From the NCBI GenBank assembly GCA_002700095.1, contig PACL01000056.1, forward strand, positions 1-64,000: a stretch of DNA of 64,000 nt. The letters are read 5' to 3'. Positions within the stretch are counted from its first letter, which is position 1. Every line of letters starts with the position of its first letter. The position numbers and the translations under genes were made by a program. Origin of the DNA: Fulvimarina sp. GTDB taxonomy: Bacteria; Pseudomonadota; Alphaproteobacteria; Rhizobiales; Rhizobiaceae. The notes beneath the pieces are model-generated. The model worked only from the letters and a program-made list of their open reading frames with translations, did not search any database and was not told the DNA's origin. Below, in pieces: positions 57,147 through 64,000 of this stretch.

Positions 57147-58865
57147 ATGAACGCGCCGTTCAAGGCCGCCGCCGTCCAGTTCGAACCGGCGATGGGCGAC
57201 AAGACCCGCAACCTCGATGCCCTCGCCAAGCTCGTCGAACAGGCCGCCGAGGACGGCGCCGCGCTGATCGTGACGCCCGAAATGGGGACGACCGGCTATT
57301 GCTGGTACGATCGCAAGGAGGTCGCTTCCTTCGTCGAGCCCATCCCCGGCCCGACCACCGAACGCTTCGCCGCGATCGCCAAGAGGCGGAACGTCTTCGT
57401 TGTCATCGGCATGCCGGAGGTCGATCCGGCGACCGACCTCTACTACAACTCGGCGGTCCTCATCGGCCCGGACGGCGTCGTCGGCACCCACCGCAAGACC
57501 CATCCCTACATCTCCGAACCCAAATGGGCGGCGAGCGGCGATCTCGGCCATCAGGTCTTCGAGACGCCGCTCGGCCGGATCGCGCTGCTCATCTGCATGG
57601 ACATCCATTTCATCGAGACGGCGCGGCTGGCCGCCCTCGGCGGGGCGGACGTCATCTGCCACATCTCCAACTGGCTCGCCGAGCGCACGCCCGCGCCCTA
57701 CTGGATCAACCGGGCCTTCGAGAACGGCTGCTACCTGATCGAGAGCAATCGCTGGGGGCTGGAGCGCGGCGTCCAGTTCTCCGGCGGCAGCTGCATCATC
57801 GGCCCGGAGGCCGAGATCCTGGCGGTGATCGACGGGGGCGACGGCATTGCCACGGCGACGATCGACCCAGCCCTCGCCCGGCAAGGAACGATGCGCGGCG
57901 AAGCGGTCCTGCGCCAGCGCCGGCCCGAGCTCTACAAGGAGCTGATGTCGAACACCTTCGCCTGGAACCCGAGCGACTTCTTCTCGCTCTATGGGCATCA
58001 GACACTGCCGAAGGGGCGTCAGGCTAAGATCGCCGTCGGCGAGTTTTCGCCCTCCGCCGACGTCGCCGAAAACCTTGCCACCATCGCCGACCTTGCCAAG
58101 GCAGCCGCGGACGAGGGCGCGGAACTGCTGGTCCTGCCGGAACGCGCCCTGACGGGGCTCGCAGATCCGGCCGGGAGCGCCGTCGCCCTCGACGGCCCGG
58201 CCGTCGCGGGCCTGACGGACATCGCCAGGCAGGCGGGGCTGTTTCTCGTTGCCGGCCTCGCCGAGCGGGACAGCGAGCTCGTCTATAATTCGGCCATTCT
58301 GGTCGGCCCCGACGGGCTCGTCGGCAGCTACCGCCAGACCCACCTCTCGGAGGCGGACCGCGCATGGGCGAGCGCCGGAGACGACTGGGCGGTGTTCGAT
58401 CTCCCCTTCGCCCGGCTCGGCCTTCTCGTCGGCCACGACGCCGATTTTCCCGAGGCCGGCCGGGTTCTCGCCATCCGGGGCTGCGACGTGATCGCCTGCC
58501 CGGCGGCGGTGAAAGGCGGTTTCCATCTCGGCCACGAAGGCACCGCCGTCGCCCAGCCCGCACCGATCCCCACCGGCGCCGATCCGCTGCACTGGCACCA
58601 GTTCCGGGTGCGCGGCGGCGAGAACAACTGCCACTTCGCCTTCGCCAATGTGCGCGACGAGGCGCATTGCGGCCTGTCGGGCATCTTTGGGCCGGACACG
58701 TTCCTGTTCCCGCGTCAGGAGGCGGTGGTGACCGGCAACCGCAATCTGGCGGTGGCCGAGATCGACACCGGCAGCCACGGCGGCACCTATCCGACCACCG
58801 CGCTGCGGCGCAAGGATCTCGTCCTCATGCGCCTGCCGCAGCACTATGTTCCGCTGGTCGTTTAG
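57147..58865 (+). CDS. Tandem nitrilase-superfamily protein, second domain catalytically degenerate
   Basis: Protein of 572 residues made of two nitrilase/amidase (CN-hydrolase) domains; single-domain members are about 270-350. Domain 1 (residues 5-285) keeps the triad: Glu45 (TPEMGTTGY), Lys117 (THRKTHPY) and Cys150 (LLICMDIHF). Domain 2 (about 293-570) keeps Glu332 (LPERALTG) but has Gln397 where Lys is expected (SYRQTHLS) and Gly429 where the nucleophile Cys is expected (LLVGHDADFPE). It should hydrolyse an amide or nitrile with the first domain, the second acting in assembly or regulation. Start MNAPFKAAAV chosen at the domain start, with AAAGG upstream. Last gene of the amide operon. Confidence 0.9.
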   Translation: MNAPFKAAAVQFEPAMGDKTRNLDALAKLVEQAAEDGAALIVTPEMGTTGYCWYDRKEVASFVEPIPGPTTERFAAIAKRRNVFVVIGMPEVDPATDLYYNSAVLIGPDGVVGTHRKTHPYISEPKWAASGDLGHQVFETPLGRIALLICMDIHFIETARLAALGGADVICHISNWLAERTPAPYWINRAFENGCYLIESNRWGLERGVQFSGGSCIIGPEAEILAVIDGGDGIATATIDPALARQGTMRGEAVLRQRRPELYKELMSNTFAWNPSDFFSLYGHQTLPKGRQAKIAVGEFSPSADVAENLATIADLAKAAADEGAELLVLPERALTGLADPAGSAVALDGPAVAGLTDIARQAGLFLVAGLAERDSELVYNSAILVGPDGLVGSYRQTHLSEADRAWASAGDDWAVFDLPFARLGLLVGHDADFPEAGRVLAIRGCDVIACPAAVKGGFHLGHEGTAVAQPAPIPTGADPLHWHQFRVRGGENNCHFAFANVRDEAHCGLSGIFGPDTFLFPRQEAVVTGNRNLAVAEIDTGSHGGTYPTTALRRKDLVLMRLPQHYVPLVV

Positions 58866-59026
58866 CCGGTTGGTCGTCCAGCCCGGCGCGGGCCTGGTTC
58901 CCGGCATGAGGGCGCGGGCTTTGCGAGCATGAGCCGGATCCTCGAAGCGGCCGGTGGGCGCGTGCGTTCAACGACGCATCCGCAGCAATGCCCCCGCCGC
59001 TCAGCCGGAAACCGCAGGGCGCGGCC

Positions 59027-59471
59027 TCACTCCAACGTCACCCGGAGCGTCGAGGGCGCTGCCGCATTGGTCCGGTCGACGACCGTCACCGCGTAGTCGC
59101 CGGCCCGCATGGGATAGAAGCTGAACGCCACGGTGCCCGCCCCCTCGCACTGGATCGCCGGAAGGACAGGCCCTGGAGATAGACTTCGACGGTCACGATG
59201 CGAAGATGCGCGTCCCGCAGCAGGCTCGATGCGTCGAAGCTGAAGGCGGGATCGCCGCCCTCACCAAAAGGCAGGCAAGGTTCAGGCGGTAGTAGCCGCC
59301 CTTCTGCAGGGTGATCGCGGCGGTCGAAAGCGCGATGCCGGCCTGCGACCGGCTCACCTCGACATGGATGTCCTCCGGCGGCGTCCCGCCGACCGGTTGC
59401 GCCGTCGGGGCCGAGGCACTCGCAAGGAGGGCAAGGGCGGCGAGCGCAGCCCGGAATGGTCCGGCGTTCAT
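59027..59471 (-). pseudogene. Small secreted protein gene with two frameshifts
   Basis: Three successive minus-strand frames read as one protein: a signal peptide MNAGPFRAALAALALLASAS and mature part to GGYYRLNLAC; then, after a one-base loss near 59270, PFGEGGDPAFSFDASSLLRD to VTVEVYLQGL; then, after another near 59163, PAIQCEGAGTVAFSFYPMRA to the end STLRVTLE. Restoring two bases gives 447 nt, 148 codons, and an exported beta-rich protein. It lies downstream of the mxaC-like gene. I do not recognise the family. Both lesions are single-base, so sequencing error cannot be excluded. Confidence 0.65.
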
Positions 59472-59637
59472 GGGATCGTCCTCTCGTCTGGAAATGGTTC
59501 GGTCCGGAGCATTCTCTCGCCGCCCGTCGCAGCGCCACCTCGCAGCGCTTCCGCTCTGCCGGGCAGGATCGCCCGGTCCATGCGCGATTGCCGGCCTCGC
59601 CACCGGCAACGGCCGCGACCGGCGGCGGGCCTAGGCT

Positions 59638-60806
59638 TCACTTCGCGCCTTCACCTTCGACATAGCGCTTGATCCCCTCGAGCCCGGTCGTCACATGGTC
59701 CGCCATGGCGGCAACCGCGACCTCGTCGGTCTGGTCCTCGGCGGGAAAATTGCCGGTATCGGCGCGGTAGAAGCGGCCGATCCACATCGGCGGCAGCATC
59801 CGGGCCGAGGCGAGGAGTTCCCGTTCGCCGAGCTTGGCCAGCACCAGCAGCAGGATCGCCAGGGCAGCGCCGGCATAGGCGAAATGACTGAGGTCGCGCC
59901 GGGGAACGCGCTCCTCATAGAGGATCGGCCGGGCTTCCAGGTTGTCGATCTCGCCGATGGCGGCTTCCACGGCCTGGCGGTTGTCGGCCTCAAAGGCGCG
60001 ATAGGGCACGCCGAGGCTCTGCAGGAACAGATGCAGATGGCTCTCGGGGCGGGCCTGGGGGGTGTCGCGCCCCCCGATTGCGGAACCTCGAAGATGCCCT
60101 CGGCGCCCGCGGTGCGCGGGAACAGCCAGTAGAGGTTGACCGGCTCGCGCCCGACGAGATCGCGCAACTCCGCCTGCACCTCCCGGCTGATCACCCCGGC
60201 CCCGTCGGCGACAAGGATGACGGCCCGCGAGGCCTCAAAGCTCGCGCCGTCGAAGGCGCCTATCGCCAGGGCGAGGCCGCGGCCGACATTGGTCTGGGCG
60301 AGACCTGGCCAGGCCATCGTGGCGATGGCCGCCTTCACGATCGGCCGGTGGTCGGTCAGGGGCACGGCGAGCATCGGCGAGGTCGAGACCATCGCGACGC
60401 CGAGGCGGTCGTGCGGACGCCGGTCGACGAAGTCCGACAGAAGGCGCCGCGCCGCCGTCGCCTTGGATTCTTCCGCCCCGTCCGGCGCCCCGTCCGGCCG
60501 GCGGCCGGCAAAGCTGTTGGCCATCGAGGACGAGCGGTCGATCAGCAGCAACAGCTGGGCGCCCCGCCCTTCCTTCAGGATCCGCTGATCCGTCCGATTG
60601 AGACCGGCAAGGCCGAGGAGGAGCAGCGCGATTGCGAGGGCGGCGAGCACCGGCAACAGGATCGAGACGGCCCGCGACGCGCCATCGAGCGGCGCCAAAG
60701 CGCGATGCGGATGGCCGACCGTCGCAAGCAGCGGCGCGAGGAATGGCAGCGCCACGAGGGGCAGAGCGAAGAGCCAGAGCGGGCTGTCGAGGGCCAGACC
60801 GATCAC
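59638..60806 (-). pseudogene. mxaC: MxaC-like VWA-domain membrane protein gene, frameshifted
   Basis: Membrane protein with two N-terminal helices, a von Willebrand A domain with MIDAS motif LLLIDRSSSMANS, and a C-terminal helix region (AYAGAALAILLLVLAKLGE). The part up to GIFEVPQSGG is in one frame; the rest, from SHLHLFLQSLGVPYRAFEAD to KRYVEGEGAK, is in another. A run of six G (about 60060) is one short of what joins the frames. Order of domains and the LHLFLQSLG-PYRAFEADN wording resemble MxaC of methanol dehydrogenase clusters. Its start overlaps the mxaA-like fragment by ATGA. It is a pseudogene or an assembly error. Confidence 0.7.
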
Positions 60807-61012
60807 GACGCGCCCGCCCGTTCGATGGCCGCGAGCCGCCGTGCCAGGAGGACCAGCGCCCTGCCCGGCAGGCCGGCTTCCGCCTGCCGCGGGTCGCCGT
60901 CGAAGAAAAAGCGCCGGGATGCCGCAAAGAAGGCCTTGAGGTCGCTGCGCAGCGCGGCAACCGGCGCCGGCCCGGCTCTCCGGCGACAGGTCGCCCCTGG
61001 CGGCGAGAGCAA
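60803..61012 (-). pseudogene. mxaA: C-terminal fragment resembling MxaA
   Basis: Open frame of 69 codons whose last 53 residues (ALRSDLKAFFAASRRFFFDG ... LVLLARRLAAIERAGAS) resemble the C-terminus of MxaA, a protein needed for methanol dehydrogenase maturation and normally encoded directly before mxaC. The rest of mxaA is absent: the sequence runs instead into the end of a flavoprotein gene. The ATGA overlap with the mxaC-like gene preserves the ancestral junction. Identification rests on a short segment recalled from family memory. Confidence 0.45.
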
Positions 61013-61042
61013 AGCCGCTGGCGCCGATGCGCCATTCCGGCG

Positions 61043-62704
61043 TCAGGCCGAGGCGCCCGGCCCGAAGGTCTCGACATGGATCTGGCCCTGCGGCACGCCG
61101 CCCGCCTCGAGGCCCGCGCCGATCTCAGCCATGAAGCGGACTGGGCCGCACAGCATGTAGTGGGCATCCGGCCCGGCCTTCAGCGCGAGGAGATCGGCGG
61201 CGGTCAGCCGGCGCGCCGCGTCGAAGGCCGCAGCCATCCGGTCCTCGTCGCGCGGCAGGCTGTAGAAGATCCTGCGCCGGACTGCCCGGCCGCGCGCCAC
61301 CAGCCCGTCGACCTCCGACCGGAAGCCGTGGGTCGCCCCGTCGCGCGTGGCATGGACGAAACAGACCCGGCGATCGGTGTTCGCGGCGACCGCCGCATGC
61401 AGCATCGCGAGCATCGGCGTGATGCCGACGCCGGCACTGACCAGCACCAGCGGGCCATCGCCCCGGGGCATGACGAAATCGCCCGACGGCGAGCGGGCAT
61501 CGATCAGATCGCCGACGGCGACGTGGTCGTGCAGGAAGCGCGAGGCCGTCCCCCGCTCCTCGCGCTTGACCGTGATCCGATAGGTTTCGGCGAAGGGCGA
61601 TCCCGACAGGGAATAGCTCCGCCGGACCGGCGCCGGCTGGCCGGGGATCTGCAGCTCGATCGGCAGATGCTGGCCGGCCTCGAAAGGCTGCAGCGCACTC
61701 CCTTCATCATCGGCATCGCCATCCCCATCGGCATCGGCCAGATGGAAGGAGACGACGTCGCGGCTCTCCACCACCTTGTCGACGACCCGCAGCCGCACAA
61801 GGCCCTCGCCCTCCTCGCGCCATCTGAGGGCCAGCGCCGCCGCCCGGTCGACGACCTTGTCGACGCTGACCACGATCATCCGCCGCGCCTCGGGATCATG
61901 GCTTTCCCTCGGCGCCCAGTCGATCCGGGCACGCCCGGTGATCTGCAGCATTCCCCCGGTCGCAAAGTCGACGAACAGGAGGCCGACCCGCGAGTCGCGG
62001 GCGAGATTGCCGATCGTGTTGAAGAAGTTGTTGCCCGCATAGTCGGGGATGTGCAGCGTCCCGTCCTCGGCCACCCGGACGAAGCTGGGCTCGCCACCGC
62101 GATGGGAGGCGTCGTAGCCGTCCGACCGGCGCCCCTCGCCCGAACTGAAGCCCGAGCCGATGAAGAAGGTATCGGCGCGAGCGATCCGCCGCGTCTGATC
62201 CGCGTCCAGCCTGTCCGAGACCTTGGCCGCCGGCGAAAGTCCCGCCTCGACCCGGCGCCATTGCCGTTCGCGGATATATTGTGGGCAGTTGCCGAAGCTC
62301 TGCCGCACCTCGACGGCAAAGGCTTCACCCTCCGCTCGCAGGACGCCGTTCATCCGGTTGCGCCGCCGGGTCGCCAGCTCGATCCCGAGAATGCCGATGG
62401 CGGCGCCGGCGGTGAGCGAGGCGGCGAGCGGATCCTCGACGCCGAGACGCGCCGCGACCGTCAGGCTGCGCGGATCGGGCGAGGCGAGGAAGCCGCCCGG
62501 CCCTTCCATGATCGTCACCCAGGGGCGGCCGGCCTCGTCGCCGCCGGCAACGACGATGAAGGGGAGCGCGGCAAAGAACGCCCGGTGCTGCTCGGGCATC
62601 TCGGCGCGGATGAAACCGCCGATCGAGGCCGCGATGGCCTCCACGCCGGCCCGGCGCTGCGCCTCGATCTCGCCGGCATGAAACGTCGGGGATGCAATCG
62701 TCAT
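61043..62704 (-). CDS. PNPOx-FNR fusion flavoprotein (pyridoxamine-oxidase-like plus ferredoxin-reductase-like)
   Basis: Protein of 553 residues. Residues 1-310 resemble pyridoxamine 5'-phosphate oxidase-like flavin proteins (GPGGFLASPDPRSLTVAA, GNNFFNTIGNLARDSRVGLL). Residues about 315-550 are a ferredoxin-NADP reductase module with RRSYSLSGSP (FAD), SAGVGITPMLAML (NAD) and MLCGPVRFM. Relatives often continue past HVETFGPGASA into a 2Fe-2S domain; here a stop follows at once. Start MTIASPTF was chosen at the beginning of homology. It is directly upstream, on the same strand, of the mxaA-like fragment, which may reflect a deletion. Likely a cytoplasmic electron-transfer or nitric-oxide/haem-type reductase; role unknown. 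Confidence 0.85.
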   Translation of the reverse strand: MTIASPTFHAGEIEAQRRAGVEAIAASIGGFIRAEMPEQHRAFFAALPFIVVAGGDEAGRPWVTIMEGPGGFLASPDPRSLTVAARLGVEDPLAASLTAGAAIGILGIELATRRRNRMNGVLRAEGEAFAVEVRQSFGNCPQYIRERQWRRVEAGLSPAAKVSDRLDADQTRRIARADTFFIGSGFSSGEGRRSDGYDASHRGGEPSFVRVAEDGTLHIPDYAGNNFFNTIGNLARDSRVGLLFVDFATGGMLQITGRARIDWAPRESHDPEARRMIVVSVDKVVDRAAALALRWREEGEGLVRLRVVDKVVESRDVVSFHLADADGDGDADDEGSALQPFEAGQHLPIELQIPGQPAPVRRSYSLSGSPFAETYRITVKREERGTASRFLHDHVAVGDLIDARSPSGDFVMPRGDGPLVLVSAGVGITPMLAMLHAAVAANTDRRVCFVHATRDGATHGFRSEVDGLVARGRAVRRRIFYSLPRDEDRMAAAFDAARRLTAADLLALKAGPDAHYMLCGPVRFMAEIGAGLEAGGVPQGQIHVETFGPGASA

Positions 62705-62791
62705 GACAGACCACCTTTCTTCGCCATGCCGGAGAGGGCTGGCGGACAAACGGGAGGATGCGGCATGCGGATGATCGGGCGGGTGCCCGGC

Positions 62792-63433
62792 TCAGGCGAG
62801 GTCCGGCGAGCGGGCCATGCCGACGAAGTTCGCCAAGGCCTCGACGCGGGCGAGCCAGGCCCGCACGCTGGGAGCGTCGGCAAGGCTGACGCCGCCCTCC
62901 GGCGCATGGGCGACGTAGCTGTAGGCGGCGATGTCGGCGAGCGTCGGCCTGCCGGCGGCGAGCCACTCCCGCCCGCCGAGATGCGCCTCCATCATGCCGA
63001 GGAGCGTCTTGGCGATCGCCTTCGCCCCCTCGTGGTCGAGGGACGCGCCGAAGAGCGTGACGAGGCGGGCCGCCGCAGGGCCCCGCGCAATCTCGCCGGC
63101 AGCGATGGACAGCCAGCGCTGCACCTCGGCCTTCTCAAAGGGATCACGGCCCGTCCATTGGCCGGCGTCGCCATAGCGCTGGGCGAGATAGGTGATGATG
63201 GCATTGGAGTCGGAAAGCGTGAAGCCGCCGTCGTCGATCACGGGGACCTGCCCGAGCGGGCTGATCTTCAGATAGTCCGGCGCCTTGTGGGCGCCCTTCG
63301 CCATGTCGAGATCGACGGTCTCGTAAGGAATGGCGAGCAGCGAGAGCATCAGCTGGACCCGGTGACAGTGACCCGACTTCGGGGTCCGGTAGAGCCGCAC
63401 TGGAGCATGGGGGCGGGCGGGGCTGTGGGACAT
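62792..63433 (-). CDS. Glutathione S-transferase family protein
   Basis: Glutathione transferase of 213 residues. The thioredoxin-like N-terminal domain has RTPKSGHCHRVQLML as the glutathione-activating region, PLGQVPVIDDGGFTLSDSNAI with the cis-Pro and Glu/Ser-Asp pair, and an all-helical C-terminal domain with GGREWLAAGRPTLADIAAYS. 87 nt upstream of the flavoprotein gene in the same direction and divergent from a LysR-type regulator, which probably controls it. Confidence 0.92.
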   Translation of the reverse strand: MSHSPARPHAPVRLYRTPKSGHCHRVQLMLSLLAIPYETVDLDMAKGAHKAPDYLKISPLGQVPVIDDGGFTLSDSNAIITYLAQRYGDAGQWTGRDPFEKAEVQRWLSIAAGEIARGPAAARLVTLFGASLDHEGAKAIAKTLLGMMEAHLGGREWLAAGRPTLADIAAYSYVAHAPEGGVSLADAPSVRAWLARVEALANFVGMARSPDLA

Positions 63434-63588
63434 GATGGGACGATCCGATCCGTTGCGAGAGGGGGCTGGCCGATCCGCCGGCGAAGCGACGGCTCGATCA
63501 TGCCGGCAACGTAGCGATCTTCCTGATCCGCAATAATGACCTTCCTCGGAAGAACACTATTTCAGATTTCGCAGCAATCGAGGGTGAC

Positions 63589-64000
63589 ATGGACCGCTTG
63601 CAGGCCCTGAAGATGTTCGTCGCGGTGGCCGAGGCCGAGAGCTTCGCCGCCGGCGCCCGCGCGGCCGGCCTCAGCGCCGCCTCCGCCACCCGCGGGATCA
63701 ATTCGCTGGAGACGTTTCTCGGCGCGCAACTCTTCACCCGCACGACGCGGCAGGTGCGGCTGACCGATGTGGGGCGGGCCTATCTCGAGGAGGTCCGGGA
63801 GATCCTCGCGCAGTTGCAGGATGCCGACGATGCCGCATCGGGGGCTGCGGGAAGCCCCGCCGGCAGGCTGCGCATCACCAGTCCGCAGGAGTTCGGCCGG
63901 ATCCACCTCTCGCCCGTCCTGACGGATTTCCTCGACCGCTTCCCGGGTGTCAGCGCCGACGTCTTGATGGTCGACCGCGTCGTGAACCTCGTCGAGGAGG
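63589..64000 (+). CDS. LysR-family transcriptional regulator (cut by window end)
   Basis: First 137 residues of a LysR-type regulator; typical length is about 300. The N-terminal helix-turn-helix is MFVAVAEAESFAAGARAAGL through SAASATRGINSLETFLGAQL, and the beginning of the effector domain is visible. It is divergent from the glutathione transferase gene across 155 bp containing a CTTCC-TC-GGAAG inverted repeat at 63541-63552, a plausible LysR site. The reading frame is open at the window edge. Confidence 0.93.
   Translation, partial: MDRLQALKMFVAVAEAESFAAGARAAGLSAASATRGINSLETFLGAQLFTRTTRQVRLTDVGRAYLEEVREILAQLQDADDAASGAAGSPAGRLRITSPQEFGRIHLSPVLTDFLDRFPGVSADVLMVDRVVNLVEE

Noticed and set aside
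60632-63514. A plus-strand open frame of about 960 codons
   Set aside because: It runs opposite the flavoprotein and glutathione transferase genes, whose motifs are clear on the minus strand; composition is that of a shadow frame.

Overview
The window is a GC-rich bacterial chromosome segment with dense operons, many ATGA/TGATG start-stop overlaps and several complete uptake systems. The gene content points to an alphaproteobacterium, most likely Hyphomicrobiales: TRAP and Liv/Urt-type ABC transporters, a BigR/SqrR-type sulfide regulon, a GCATGATC...GATCATGC palindromic repeat typical of that order, and remnants of methanol-oxidation accessory genes. This placement rests on gene content only. 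No rRNA, tRNA, CRISPR, insertion sequence or phage gene was recognised.

Layout. (1) 21-8134: a TRAP transporter (dctPQM) and an SDR dehydrogenase on the minus strand, divergent from an Asp/Glu racemase-like protein, a GntR regulator, an amidohydrolase and an epimerase/dehydratase. This looks like a catabolic island for an unidentified acid or amide. (2) 8174-15206: a QseB/PmrA-like two-component system divergent from a periplasmic thiol-redox operon (DsbD/ScsB-like, membrane-anchored TlpA, two L,D-transpeptidases, DsbA/ScsC-like), with a perfect CTTAAG-N5-CTTAAG direct repeat in the shared promoter region. (3) 15421-18836: a palindromic repeat and an Mfd-family translocase. (4) 19122-28710: a molybdo-hydroxylase gene fragment, then an NtrC-like regulator lacking GAFTGA, a Cache-type sensor kinase and a five-gene branched-chain-type ABC transporter. 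Three GACATTYWGTC boxes spaced exactly 42 bp precede the transporter. (5) 28780-37689: a GntR regulator, a ribose-type ABC transporter and a DJ-1/PfpI protein on the minus strand, divergent from Fe-alcohol dehydrogenase, aldehyde dehydrogenase and an alpha/beta hydrolase.

(6) 37725-45578: a sulfide/persulfide detoxification region. Two divergent peroxiredoxin plus persulfide-dioxygenase-like modules share a central promoter region. They are followed by a BigR/SqrR-type repressor with both sensing cysteines, a DUF442-SQR fusion, a TauE/SafE exporter and split YeeE/YedE transporters. The inferred flow is sulfide to persulfide to sulfite, then export. (7) 45833-49104: serine dehydratase, a hydroxypyruvate isomerase-like protein and an SDR. 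(8) 49261-58865: an amide-utilisation operon with an AmiC-like sensor, an AmiR-like ANTAR antiterminator, a FmdDEF/Urt-type ABC transporter, an acetamidase/formamidase and a double-domain nitrilase whose second domain has lost two of three catalytic residues. A strong intrinsic terminator lies in the leader just before amiC, as expected for AmiR control. (9) 59027-61012: a decaying block containing an mxaC-like gene with one frameshift, a small secreted-protein gene with two, and an mxaA-like fragment. (10) 61043-64000: a PNPOx-FNR flavoprotein, a glutathione S-transferase and a divergent LysR regulator cut by the window end.
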